A stretch of DNA of 15,710 nucleotides from Bacteroidales bacterium (GCA_017509375.1 JAFWPT010000227.1:1-15710); one strand, 5' to 3'; counted from the first letter of the stretch, positions 6,543-14,748 are shown. Notes: a model not told the origin generated them from the letters alone. Numbers and translations: made by a program.

Positions 6543-9500
6543 TATGCAGGATATCTCACGGTGAAACAAGCGCCTCCGAGCGAGAACGAACGGGAATAGG
6601 CGATACTGGCACCGCAACGCTCCAGAATGCTGCGGGAGATTGCCAGGCCAAGGCCGGAGCCGCCGTTCTTGGTGGTAAAGTTGGGGGTAAAAAGCTTCTG
6701 GATGTTCTCTTCCGAAACTCCGGGGCCGTTATCCTCCACGACTATGTCGTAGTAACCGTCCTGCACCGACTTGCGCAGCGACACATACACTTTGGCGCCC
6801 CCGCGTCCCTCCACGGCCTGCACTGCATTGCCAAGCAGATTCACGAATACGCGGGTAAGTTGAGGCTTGGGGCCGCTGACCATTGCACCGTGCAGCCCGA
6901 TATAGGTAAATTCCACGTCCTCCCTGTTATCGAACATGGAAATCTCCTCTTGCAGCAAAACGTCCAGGTCAAGCTGCGTATGCTCCTCCGTGTACAGCCT
7001 CGCGAAAGTGGAAAACTCGTTGGAAGTTTCAGTAAGTATGTCGATATGGTCCAGCAGCACCTTGCTAACATCATCAAACTTATCCTGCCAGCTGGGATCC
7101 CCTTTCTGCTTCAGGCGTATCAGGCGCTGGATCTGAAGCTTCATGGGAGTGAGCGGATTCTTTATTTCGTGCGCCACCTGGCGGGCCATTCCGCTCCACG
7201 CCTTGTCCCTCTCGGCCTGCGCAAGCTGCCGGCTGCTCTCCGAAAGCTCGTCCACCATACGGTTGTAGGAATCCACCAGGGCGGATATCTCGTCGGTACG
7301 CCCGTATTCGATATGCTCCAGCGAGCCATGCCCCGCCCTGCGCATCGTAAGCCCCATCAAGCTCAGCGGCCGGAACACCCTTTCCAGCACCACCGATTCT
7401 GAAAGCCTGGCAAGGATAAACAGCAGCAGGAATACCGTTATGATTGACATGGAATGCATTACCGCATCCCTTTCGAAGTCGTAACTCTCTTCGATATAAG
7501 GCGAACACATAATCGCCAGCACACGACCTTCGGTGCCTATCAGAGGCATGTACATGTTATGGTAATGCCTCCTGCCCACAGAGTGCTTCAATATGCAATA
7601 GCGCATGTTGAGCCTGGTAATCCGGTCCAGGGCCTCCTCTTCTATGCGGAAGTCCACCAGCGCCTTGTCCAAGGCCTCCGGGTTGGTACACAACACTATA
7701 CGTCCGTTCAACGAATACACGCAAATGTCGGTTCCGGTGTTGTCGCTGACGCCCTGGATAAGGGCGGCGAATTCAGGCGAATTCAGGATGTCCCCGCCTT
7801 CAATGGAGCGCAGGCCGCTTCTGGTAAGCAGCTGGAGGGCATTGATGCGGTCCGACATGATGGCCTGCTGGTTTGCCTCGTTGCGACGGTACACGAAGAT
7901 TACGCTTACCGTGGCCATCACCACCAGGGCCAGAAGCAAGGATATCATGAGAGTCAGGGAGATACGCGAACGGAAATAGTTACCGCTGCCGTCGTTGCTG
8001 CGGCGCCGGCGCTTGAGGCAAGTAAGCATACCGTACAGCATCAGGCCGATGAACACCACCGCTATGGCATAACTGCTCGCACCGATCTGACCGCGGGAAA
8101 TGATTACCGCTTCGTCGTCGGTGACAACATTGATAAAATGTACGTAGCCGTCCCGGTTATAGTGGCATTGCTGCTCAATGTACACAATCTCGTACATCCA
8201 GTCGTCCATGCGGGTGGAGTAAGGGTAACTTCCCCGGAACATCCGCAGGTCCCGTCTCTGGTAGCGGGAATAAGAATATGCCGCCGGCAGGGTCGTACGG
8301 CTGGAAGACCTGAATTCCAGCAGACGCGAATAGCCCTTTCCCCCGACCGCCGACTTGGGGGCCACCTCAACCAGCAGGTAAGATACTATGCCGGCTTTCA
8401 CGAAAGGAAAGACTCCTATGTAATCGGAAGGGCCTTCCATGGTATTGGAACAAAGGAAAACGGAACCGTCCGCAATAGGGGTGCCGTCCCTGACCACCCT
8501 GTCGAAGTGTTCCATCACAGTTGCCGGAGAATGGCCAGGATGCACCAGCTGCACAGTCACCGAGTACTCCTGCGACTCGTTCAGGAAGTAATTGTCCACT
8601 ATGCGGTTGCGTATTATTACCTCACTCCCGCCAAGCGCCGACAGGGAAGAAATTATAGCGTCCCCGGCAATATACGGTTCCACATTCAGCAGCAGCAGCT
8701 CCAGGTTCACGTTTCTGTCCACCGCAAGCTTTCCGGCCCATACCTCCATCCTGTCCTCTTCCTTTTCGAAACCCAGCAAAGCGGTGGTCGTTACCAGATA
8801 GATGGAAATCAAAGCGGATACCACCACCCTGGCGGGACGGGAGAACATGTCGTAATGGAAGCCGAAACGCCGCGAGACTGCAGGCTGCAGCATCTGGAGC
8901 AGCATAGGCACGGTTGAAAGCAGCGACAGGAACGACACGTAAACCAGCAGTGTGTATACCGACAGCGAGCCCAGCTTATAAAGCTCCAGCGATATGTTGG
9001 AGTTGGCCACTATGCTTCGGAGCAGCAGGTGGGTATAAACCAGGATGACAGCCAGAAGCAGCAGGTCGGCTGCGCTCATCAGCACTCCGGCCAGCTTCCC
9101 TCGGACGTGCCTCCAGGTGTTGCGGCGCACAAGGTAGAACAGCAAAACGCAGAACAGCACGGCAAGGTTCAGCAGTAGCACCGCGCCGAGCGAGAAAAGA
9201 ACGCTGCCACCGGCATAGGTTACAGGCGAAAAAAGGGCGTACTCGTTCTGCGCGCTGCGGCCCCAGAAATACATGGCACCAGTGGCGAAGATGACGCCCA
9301 GACACGCCGGAATCGCCCGCCTGAGGGTACGTTTGGTGAACACGTAGGCCAGCGCGGCAGAGATAAACAACAGCAGAGCGACCCACAACAGGTTCGCGTC
9401 GGCCATCACTTCGCCCGACATCGAGTCGTAAAGTATCTTGAAAACCGGCCGGCCGTCGAGCCGCACGGCGCTGCCTTCACTGAAGGTAAGAGGACGGACC

Positions 9501-10012
9501 GAGAAACGGGCTCCAAGGTGCAGACGCGGGTTGACTCCGTTGTAGGAGCGCTTGTCGAGGTTGTCCATCACCAGCAGGCCCGAAATAAGCTTGGCGCCAC
9601 CCATTTCCCTGGACTTCACAATATACCACTTTGAGCCTATGTTCATATAGCCGGGCTCGTCGGTTACGTAGTTCAGAGGAGACAGCAGGTTGACCCGTGG
9701 ATTCGTAATGCGCTGCATTACAATACGGGAGGAGATGTCGTCGTTGTATAGCGGGAACTGTCCGCGCCAAGACTGGAGTGTGTCCGCAACATAAGTGTAT
9801 ATGACCATGTCGTCCGGCAGTTTGGCCTGGGGACGGGTCTCGAACGATTCCAGGCGCGCCATCCTTTTGGCCAGCCTCCGCTGTACCTTGCGGGCCTCCT
9901 GGGCAGTATCTCCGATGGAACGGGGCATTGCCACAGCAACGACAATCAGCACTACGCTGAACAACGCCAGCACAGCCCACAGATAGTCCCGGATATTAAA
10001 ACGCTTATTCAT
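6542..10012 (-). CDS. Large multi-pass sensor histidine kinase, NtrY-like
   Basis: The product has 1156 residues, well above the usual 400-800 for histidine kinases. A first membrane helix (11-29) precedes an extracytoplasmic region (30-205), then about six helices (207-226, 233-251, 271-295, 308-331, 349-372, 396-414) and a soluble region (415-645). Two more helices (646-666, 684-708), a putative sensor domain (711-849) and a last helix (852-871) lead to a HAMP segment (872-927). The kinase core is intact: H box RQVAHEIKNPLTPMK with phospho-acceptor His948, N box with Asn1062, G1 box DNGPGV (1094-1099), F box LFTPNF and G2 box GGSGLGLAI (1117-1125). The H-box wording is typical of NtrY-type kinases. 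No response regulator lies beside it. It overlaps rlmH by 8 nt and the transporter gene by 1 nt, so it sits mid-operon. The ligand is unknown. Confidence 0.92.
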   Translation of the reverse strand: MNKRFNIRDYLWAVLALFSVVLIVVAVAMPRSIGDTAQEARKVQRRLAKRMARLESFETRPQAKLPDDMVIYTYVADTLQSWRGQFPLYNDDISSRIVMQRITNPRVNLLSPLNYVTDEPGYMNIGSKWYIVKSREMGGAKLISGLLVMDNLDKRSYNGVNPRLHLGARFSVRPLTFSEGSAVRLDGRPVFKILYDSMSGEVMADANLLWVALLLFISAALAYVFTKRTLRRAIPACLGVIFATGAMYFWGRSAQNEYALFSPVTYAGGSVLFSLGAVLLLNLAVLFCVLLFYLVRRNTWRHVRGKLAGVLMSAADLLLLAVILVYTHLLLRSIVANSNISLELYKLGSLSVYTLLVYVSFLSLLSTVPMLLQMLQPAVSRRFGFHYDMFSRPARVVVSALISIYLVTTTALLGFEKEEDRMEVWAGKLAVDRNVNLELLLLNVEPYIAGDAIISSLSALGGSEVIIRNRIVDNYFLNESQEYSVTVQLVHPGHSPATVMEHFDRVVRDGTPIADGSVFLCSNTMEGPSDYIGVFPFVKAGIVSYLLVEVAPKSAVGGKGYSRLLEFRSSSRTTLPAAYSYSRYQRRDLRMFRGSYPYSTRMDDWMYEIVYIEQQCHYNRDGYVHFINVVTDDEAVIISRGQIGASSYAIAVVFIGLMLYGMLTCLKRRRRSNDGSGNYFRSRISLTLMISLLLALVVMATVSVIFVYRRNEANQQAIMSDRINALQLLTRSGLRSIEGGDILNSPEFAALIQGVSDNTGTDICVYSLNGRIVLCTNPEALDKALVDFRIEEEALDRITRLNMRYCILKHSVGRRHYHNMYMPLIGTEGRVLAIMCSPYIEESYDFERDAVMHSMSIITVFLLLFILARLSESVVLERVFRPLSLMGLTMRRAGHGSLEHIEYGRTDEISALVDSYNRMVDELSESSRQLAQAERDKAWSGMARQVAHEIKNPLTPMKLQIQRLIRLKQKGDPSWQDKFDDVSKVLLDHIDILTETSNEFSTFARLYTEEHTQLDLDVLLQEEISMFDNREDVEFTYIGLHGAMVSGPKPQLTRVFVNLLGNAVQAVEGRGGAKVYVSLRKSVQDGYYDIVVEDNGPGVSEENIQKLFTPNFTTKNGGSGLGLAISRSILERCGASIAYSRSFSLGGACFTVRYPA

Positions 10013-10475
10013 TGTGGTACGGCTCCCCTCTCAAAATAGTGAATGCACGGTACAGTTGCTCTGCAAAAACCGTTCTCACCAGCTGGTGAGAGCAAGTCAT
10101 CTTGGAAAGCGAAAGCTTGTACAACGCCCTGTCATACACGGCCGGGGCAAAGCCGTAGGCACCGCCAACCACGAAAACCAGATCTTTTCCGGCCTGCATC
10201 CAGCGTTCCAGGTGGGAAGCGAACTGTAGCGAAGTGTACTCGTCGCCGTGTTCATCTAGCAAAATCAGGGTCTCAGCGGGCTTGACCGCCTTCAGCAGGA
10301 ATTCAGCTTCCTTGCTTTTTATCTGCTCCGGACTCAAGGAACCGGCGTTTTTCAGCTCCGGCAGTTCCTTTATGCTGAACTTCACATAATGGTAAAGCCT
10401 GGAGGCATACATCTCCAAGCCTTCAGCCACCCAGCGGATGTCTGTCTTCCCCATTGTGAGAAGCGTAATGTGCAT
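10005..10475 (-). CDS. rlmH: RlmH, 23S rRNA pseudouridine-1915 N3-methyltransferase
   Basis: The product has 156 residues, the normal length for this family. RlmH is a SPOUT-type enzyme that uses S-adenosylmethionine to methylate pseudouridine 1915 in helix 69 of 23S rRNA on the assembled ribosome. The family hallmarks are present: the SAM-loop FVVGGAYGFAP, then SLSKMTCSHQLVRTVFAEQL and a C-terminal YRAFTILRGEPYH. The ATG at 10475 (MHITLLTMGK) is chosen because an upstream in-frame TTG at 10484 falls inside the -7 promoter element. Its stop overlaps the kinase start within ATGAATAA. It is the first gene of the rlmH-kinase-transporter unit. Confidence 0.96.
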   Translation of the reverse strand: MHITLLTMGKTDIRWVAEGLEMYASRLYHYVKFSIKELPELKNAGSLSPEQIKSKEAEFLLKAVKPAETLILLDEHGDEYTSLQFASHLERWMQAGKDLVFVVGGAYGFAPAVYDRALYKLSLSKMTCSHQLVRTVFAEQLYRAFTILRGEPYHNE

Positions 10476-10477
10476 CG

Positions 10478-10509
10478 TTTGCAAAAATAAGAAACTGGCT
10501 TAATATTTG
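10478..10509 (+). promoter_or_regulatory. DUF4783 gene promoter (plus strand)
   Basis: TTTG (10478-10481), 20 nt, then AATATTTG (10502-10509), one mismatch from TAnnTTTG. The leader to the ATG at 10527 would be about 10-12 nt. It overlaps the rlmH promoter almost completely: two palindromic TTTGCAAA boxes (10478-10485 and 10506-10513) each serve as -33 for one direction and as part of the -7 for the other. Confidence 0.65.
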
Positions 10510-10513
10510 CAAA
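10482..10513 (-). promoter_or_regulatory. rlmH promoter (minus strand)
   Basis: Reading the minus strand, TTTG (10513-10510) is followed by 20 nt and then TATTTTTG (10489-10482), a perfect TAnnTTTG element. Only 6 nt separate it from the rlmH ATG, so transcription probably starts at or next to the start codon, giving a leaderless or nearly leaderless mRNA. Confidence 0.75.
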
Positions 10514-10526
10514 GAATTGCGGACGT

Positions 10527-10961
10527 ATGAAGTTGATACATCTATTAGTGATTTCTCTCCTTCTGGCGAGTCCCTTGGCCTCGGCCCAGAACTTCATGAT
10601 AAAGAAAGCAGTCCAAAGCACGGCCCAGGACAGCGGCGACAACGTTTTCGTACCCATCTGCAAGTACATTGCAACCGGAAATGCCGAGGCTTTGTCCGCC
10701 TGGTTCGCGGATAATCTGGAAATAGCGGTCCTGGCCAAGGAAAGCGACGCCAGCCGTGCCCAGGCCCGCCAGATAGTAAAAACATTCTTCGACACATACA
10801 CCCCCCGCAGCTTCGACATAAACCACACGGCAGGCAGGGCCAACATGAAATACGCCCTCGGCACGCTCAAGGCAGGAGGAGAGGTGTTCAACGTTACAAT
10901 CTTCCTCAGCTGCAAAGATAATAGTTACAAAATCAAGCAGCTGAAAATCGAAAGACTCTGA
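10527..10961 (+). CDS. Secreted DUF4783-family protein
   Basis: The product has 144 residues with a clear signal peptide (hydrophobic core LLVISLLLASPLA, likely cleavage after ASA near residue 20). The mature part is about 120 residues and resembles the DUF4783 family of Bacteroidota, small periplasmic proteins that look like SnoaL/NTF2-type folds; motifs include ALSAWFADNLEIAV and ARQIVKTFFDTYTP. The biochemical role is unknown. In other Bacteroidales, as I recall, such genes sit near nadC and rlmH, and the divergent arrangement with rlmH here agrees. It ends 8 nt from the convergent esterase gene with no visible terminator between them. Confidence 0.85.
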   Translation: MKLIHLLVISLLLASPLASAQNFMIKKAVQSTAQDSGDNVFVPICKYIATGNAEALSAWFADNLEIAVLAKESDASRAQARQIVKTFFDTYTPRSFDINHTAGRANMKYALGTLKAGGEVFNVTIFLSCKDNSYKIKQLKIERL

Positions 10962-10969
10962 GTCTCCGC

Positions 10970-11830
10970 TTATTTTCCGAAATTCCTGGATGCGAAAGGC
11001 AGTGCCATGCGCAATGCCGTGTGCCAGTATTCCCAGTTATGGCCGCCGTTGCGTACGCGGAGCTCGCTCTTTATCCCCGCCTCTTTCATCTTTGAATGAA
11101 GCTGCTCGGAGAGCTGAAGCAGGTAATCGTCGTCACCGCAGTCGATGAACCATTTCACGCTGCGCAACTTCTCCTTGACCTCTTCCGAAGCCTCTTCCAC
11201 GAACTTGATTGCGGAATGCTCTGCAACGCTTAGGCTCACTATCACCAGCTTGTCCGCTTCATCCAGAGGCTTGCTCATGGAGTCAATATCTTGGTCCAGC
11301 CAAGCGCTCATGGCATAGCAGCTGGAAAACATGTCCGTATGCCGCTGGGCATACACAGCGCTGCCGCCGCCGCCCATGGAGAGGCCCATTACGGCCCTGT
11401 GGGCCTTGTCCGAAATGCAACGGTATTTGCCTTCCACCTCGGGGACGAACTCCTTGAAGAAGAAGTCTTCATAGTTCCAGCCAGGCATATTGAAGTATCC
11501 GTTTTGCTTGTGGTGCACGTCGGGATCTCCTGCGTTGGGCATAACTATGACCATGGGCACGGCCTCGCCGGATGCTATGAGTTCGTCTGCAACGCCGCGC
11601 ATAGTGCCGCGCTCGGCCCAGTCAGTATGCGTACCGAACAAGCCATGGAGCAGGTAAACCACGGGATATTGACAGTCTGTCTTGCCATAGCCGTCGGGAA
11701 GATACACTGAGTACTTCAACGTAGCCCCGAGCACATTGCTGCGGAGGCTGTCTACGACTATCCTGGATGCCCCGGAAAGTGCAAACTGGGCAGCCAGCAG
11801 AAATACGAAAGAAACAAGTATCTTTTTCAT
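10970..11830 (-). CDS. Secreted alpha/beta-hydrolase esterase (esterase D/feruloyl-esterase-like)
   Basis: The product has 286 residues with an N-terminal signal peptide (residues 1-20). It fits the secreted esterase family related to esterase D, S-formylglutathione hydrolase and feruloyl or acetyl-xylan esterases. The oxyanion-region YLLHGLFG lies at 59-66, the nucleophile elbow GLSMGGGGS puts the catalytic Ser at 151, an acidic cluster CGDDD at 231-235 offers the Asp, and GGHNWEYW gives His264. All triad residues are present. The likely substrate is an ester on a plant polysaccharide or similar compound, but substrate identity cannot be read from the sequence. It starts 1 nt after the stop of the upstream secreted-protein gene, so it is probably the third gene of the efp unit. 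Confidence 0.88.
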   Translation of the reverse strand: MKKILVSFVFLLAAQFALSGASRIVVDSLRSNVLGATLKYSVYLPDGYGKTDCQYPVVYLLHGLFGTHTDWAERGTMRGVADELIASGEAVPMVIVMPNAGDPDVHHKQNGYFNMPGWNYEDFFFKEFVPEVEGKYRCISDKAHRAVMGLSMGGGGSAVYAQRHTDMFSSCYAMSAWLDQDIDSMSKPLDEADKLVIVSLSVAEHSAIKFVEEASEEVKEKLRSVKWFIDCGDDDYLLQLSEQLHSKMKEAGIKSELRVRNGGHNWEYWHTALRMALPFASRNFGK

Positions 11831-11831
11831 C

Positions 11832-12734
11832 TTAGCGGAGTTTCAGTTCAAACAGGCCGTCCTGGCCCTGAACCAGGAACTTGTTACACTTGAAGTGAGC
11901 CATATCTTCCAGTTCGCCAGTGGTTCCAAGTCCCATATCCAGCACCTTCACCGGCTGCTTGCGCTTGAGGTCCCAGATAAACAGGTAGCTGGGATACTTC
12001 TCCGTACCCAGACCGGTAGGCATCATGAGCTTGTCCTTCCAAACGCACAGGCCCTGGCCGATAGTGGCATAGCTAAGGCCGTAGTCCTCAACGGTATAAG
12101 TCTCTATCACGTCATCTTTTGTGAAGACCACGTCGCCTTCGCTGAGTTTGGGCAGGCGGAACTTTATGATGCGGTGCTTGTTGTGTTCTACATCCTTGTC
12201 GCCGGTAGTGTTGCCGAAGCCGTAAAGCATCTTGTTCTGGCGGTCCACCACCCACTGGAGGGCGTAGCCGAACAATCCGTCCACATCTTCGAAATGAATG
12301 GTTTGAACCAGGCTGGAAGACTGGAAACCGGGAGCTATACGTTCTACGAAAAGCACATCCTTGCGGCCCTGGTAGGGCTTCTTGTGGCACTGGCTCACAT
12401 AAATAACCGGCATCGGATCACCCTTTTCGGCCTTCTCGACGCCGAAAGAACACACATTTGAGTGGTTTACCTCATCATGAGTTGCAAGATTGAAGGCGCC
12501 AAGCTTCTCCAGTCCGTCCTTCCCATCGTACTTCCATATTGTGGCTATTCCTGTGTGCTGCAGGCTCACCACATAGTTCTTCCAGCAGTCCATGCCCTGG
12601 TAGTTGGCCTTCTCAAAGGCTGTAATATGGCGGTTTTCAAAACCTTCGCGCGCAAGAGGCACGGATACGTAGCTCTGGGCAAAAGCAAACACTCCCGAGA
12701 ACAGGAGTGTTGCAATAAGAATAGAACGTTTCAT
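11832..12734 (-). CDS. Secreted protein of unknown function, possible beta-propeller
   Basis: The product has 300 residues with a signal peptide (MKRSILIATLLFSGVFAFAQ). I do not recognise the family. The mature part is rich in alternating short beta-like stretches with Gly/Asp turns and recurring patterns such as VIYVSQ, MLYGFGNTTGD, LMMPTGLG, YLFIWDL and KFLVQGQDGL. This would suit a propeller-type fold that binds rather than cuts a ligand; no catalytic motif is evident. It starts 5 nt after efp ends and stops 1 nt before the esterase start, so the three genes look co-transcribed. The fold suggestion is an inference from sequence texture only. Confidence 0.75.
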   Translation of the reverse strand: MKRSILIATLLFSGVFAFAQSYVSVPLAREGFENRHITAFEKANYQGMDCWKNYVVSLQHTGIATIWKYDGKDGLEKLGAFNLATHDEVNHSNVCSFGVEKAEKGDPMPVIYVSQCHKKPYQGRKDVLFVERIAPGFQSSSLVQTIHFEDVDGLFGYALQWVVDRQNKMLYGFGNTTGDKDVEHNKHRIIKFRLPKLSEGDVVFTKDDVIETYTVEDYGLSYATIGQGLCVWKDKLMMPTGLGTEKYPSYLFIWDLKRKQPVKVLDMGLGTTGELEDMAHFKCNKFLVQGQDGLFELKLR

Positions 12735-12739
12735 GCCGC

Positions 12740-13306
12740 TTAGACTCTTTGTCCGTAAGAACGGTCCGTAGTGTTCACGGTAATCTTTTCACCGGCTTCA
12801 ATGAAGAGGGGCACCATGATACGTGCACCGGTTTCCAGAGTCACTTCTTTCTGGGCGTTGGAAGAAGCGGTGTTGCCCTTCACTGCAGGCTCGCTGTAAG
12901 TAACTTCGAGGGTCACGTAAGTGGGCAGCTCGCAAGTGAGGCATCTTTCTTCTTCTCCGGTCACGAACATCATTTCCACGTGCTGTCCTTCCTTCATAAG
13001 GTCTGCATTCTCAACCACGTCGTGAGGAAGAGTGATCTGCTCGTAGGTCTCCTCGTGCATGAAGTTGAAGGATTCACCGTCGTCATAGAGGAACTGATAG
13101 GGGCGGCGCTCAACCTCTATGGTCTCAATCTTGGCGCCTGCGGTGAAAGTATTCTCAAGAATGCGTCCGTTTTCCAGGTTGCGGAGTTTTGTCTTAACGA
13201 AAGCGGGGCCCTTGCCGGGTTTCACATGCTGGAACCAGACAATCATACAAGGCTTGTCGTTGAATTTCAGGTAAAGTCCGTTTTTAAAATCTGCGGTTGT
13301 TGCCAT
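12740..13306 (-). CDS. efp: Translation elongation factor P
   Basis: The product has 188 residues, the standard EF-P length. EF-P binds ribosomes stalled at consecutive prolines and promotes peptide-bond formation. The N-terminal KOW-like domain (about 1-63) carries the tip loop HVKPGKGPAF, with Lys32 in the place where other species modify Lys or Arg. Two OB-type domains follow, with the family ending GARIMVPLFIEAGEKITVNT. A Lys-type tip with no modification enzyme gene nearby leaves its modification open. It has its own Bacteroidota promoter and heads a unit with two secreted-protein genes. Confidence 0.97.
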   Translation of the reverse strand: MATTADFKNGLYLKFNDKPCMIVWFQHVKPGKGPAFVKTKLRNLENGRILENTFTAGAKIETIEVERRPYQFLYDDGESFNFMHEETYEQITLPHDVVENADLMKEGQHVEMMFVTGEEERCLTCELPTYVTLEVTYSEPAVKGNTASSNAQKEVTLETGARIMVPLFIEAGEKITVNTTDRSYGQRV

Positions 13307-13338
13307 ATAATAAATGTGTTAATTGTTTCTACAGCCCA

Positions 13339-13370
13339 CAAATATAGAAAAATGCAGCGTTTAATGCAAA
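13339..13370 (-). promoter_or_regulatory. efp promoter
   Basis: On the minus strand TTTG (13370-13367), exactly 20 nt, then TATATTTG (13346-13339): both Bacteroidota elements match consensus. Expected start of transcription is near 13333, leaving a leader of about 27 nt to the efp ATG. It lies just after the nucleoside hydrolase stop (13379). Confidence 0.82.
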
Positions 13371-13378
13371 TTCAAGAT

Positions 13379-14737
13379 TTAATGCTGTATGGCCATCAGG
13401 CGGATGTACTTGAGAATGGTGTCGCACCACTTCTGGTCTCCGGGGAACTGATAGCGGCAGTTGCCCTTGGGATCGGGGGTGAAGATGGTCTCTCCCTTGG
13501 GAGTAAGGGTGACCCAGCCGCGCTCGGACAGGGTGTAGATATCGTCGCCTTCCACTGCGTTGATGACGGCAAGGGGATCCCACATCTTCTGGCCGGTATC
13601 GCACTGCAGGTACTCATAGACCCACTTGATAGGATGGGTTTCGGTCCAGTTGATATCAGCAATTACCTGTGCATCAGGATAGAAGAGGGGGTCGCCGACC
13701 TCTCCGGGAGAGAATATCATGTCGATTTCCCTGGGCCACAGCTCGAAGAACTTAAGGGAGAAATCTATAGCCTGGGTAAAGTTGTAGTCGGGCTCCACAG
13801 CCTCGCCGAAGACGCCGCCCATAGCATAGATGTTCTTGACTTTGGCACGTACCAGTTCCACGCCGTTCAGGGGAGAATACTCATCGGGAACGGACTGGAG
13901 CAGGCGTGCGAGCGTAGTCACGAATCCTACGGAGGCAATGGTCACGCTGTGGTCGGGCTGCTCGCTGAGAATCTTGCGGTAGAGTTTGTATCCCTCGGGA
14001 TACTCTCCCGGTGCCCTGTAAGACTTCTTGAAGAGGGGTTCGGCATCCTCGTCACGGGCATAGGCCACATTATGATAAGGGATGAACACCTTGGGATCCC
14101 TGATACCGGCACGCTCCAGGCCGACGGGAATCTGAGGGTAGCCGTAGAAATTGTTCATGATATCCACCGCATCAGCATTGGCGGCACCCATACGGTCCAC
14201 GATGACGCCCAGCAGGGTACAGCGTTTCATGTCCATATAGCGGTAGAGCATCATGAGGGCGAACAGGTCGTCGGTAGATGAACCCATATCGCAGTCGAAG
14301 ATGATGCGGCAGTCGCGCTGCTCATAGTTGGACTTGATATTTATCTTCTTTCCAGCATCGTACACGGTGTGCTGTCCGTTATCCCGTGCAAACTGCAAGG
14401 CAGCTGCAAGGCTGTCCTCGGGGAAACAGCGGGTGGAGTCGAAATAATACTTGCCGGTTGCCGGATCACGCCAGCCGCCTACCAGATTGTTATGCTCGCG
14501 GGCGTGCTTTACTACCGCCGGAATGCTCTTTTTGTCGAAGCTGTTCTGAGTAGCCGCATAGGAGACCATCAGTCCCTTTTCCGGCTGACGGAGAGTGGTA
14601 AGGTCCAGCGTGAATCCATCCGGAAACATCTGTCCCATAGCCCAGATTGCGTTGTAAAGCTCCTTGTCGGAGAGTGGCTGTGCCTGAAGCGATAAGCCCA
14701 AGAACAGAGCTGCGATGATTGTCAATAATTTTTTCAT
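13379..14737 (-). CDS. Secreted nucleoside hydrolase-like protein with extra N-terminal module
   Basis: The product has 452 residues against about 310-340 for classical nucleoside hydrolases. A signal peptide (1-19) is followed by an unrecognised module (about 22-140) with the motif VGGWRDPATGKYYFDSTR at 86-103 and DNGQHTVYD at 119-127. The rest fits the inosine/uridine-preferring nucleoside hydrolase family: IIFDCDMGSSTDDLFAL at 145-161 gives the calcium-binding Asp148, Asp150, Asp156 and Asp157, and MWDPLAV at 385-391 gives the C-terminal Asp387, though Trp replaces the His often seen before it. Such enzymes split nucleosides into base and ribose; export suggests scavenging in the periplasm or outside, or a related N-ribosyl substrate. 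It starts 11 nt after ispH ends, so it may be read through from cmk-ispH. Confidence 0.85.
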   Translation of the reverse strand: MKKLLTIIAALFLGLSLQAQPLSDKELYNAIWAMGQMFPDGFTLDLTTLRQPEKGLMVSYAATQNSFDKKSIPAVVKHAREHNNLVGGWRDPATGKYYFDSTRCFPEDSLAAALQFARDNGQHTVYDAGKKINIKSNYEQRDCRIIFDCDMGSSTDDLFALMMLYRYMDMKRCTLLGVIVDRMGAANADAVDIMNNFYGYPQIPVGLERAGIRDPKVFIPYHNVAYARDEDAEPLFKKSYRAPGEYPEGYKLYRKILSEQPDHSVTIASVGFVTTLARLLQSVPDEYSPLNGVELVRAKVKNIYAMGGVFGEAVEPDYNFTQAIDFSLKFFELWPREIDMIFSPGEVGDPLFYPDAQVIADINWTETHPIKWVYEYLQCDTGQKMWDPLAVINAVEGDDIYTLSERGWVTLTPKGETIFTPDPKGNCRYQFPGDQKWCDTILKYIRLMAIQH

Positions 14738-14748
14738 ATTTTGTCGGG

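Noticed and set aside
6543..6617. Extended N-terminus of the transporter
   Set aside because: It would overlap the kinase gene by 76 nt. The TAATG junction offers a better start directly before the first membrane helix.
7454..8917. 487-codon open frame on the plus strand
   Set aside because: It is antisense to the kinase gene, whose frame shows clear kinase motifs. The translation is His/Gln/Arg-rich with no domain, as expected for a shadow frame.
10476..10484. TTG start three codons upstream for rlmH
   Set aside because: The TTG lies within the predicted -7 promoter element, and the ATG at 10475 fits the family length and N-terminus.
10952..10964. AGACTC-T-GAGTCT palindrome between the convergent DUF4783 and esterase genes as a terminator
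   Set aside because: The loop is a single base and no T-run follows, so a functional terminator hairpin is unlikely.
12749..14281. 510-codon open frame on the plus strand
   Set aside because: It runs antisense across efp, the efp promoter and most of the nucleoside hydrolase. Both sense genes are well supported, so this is a shadow.
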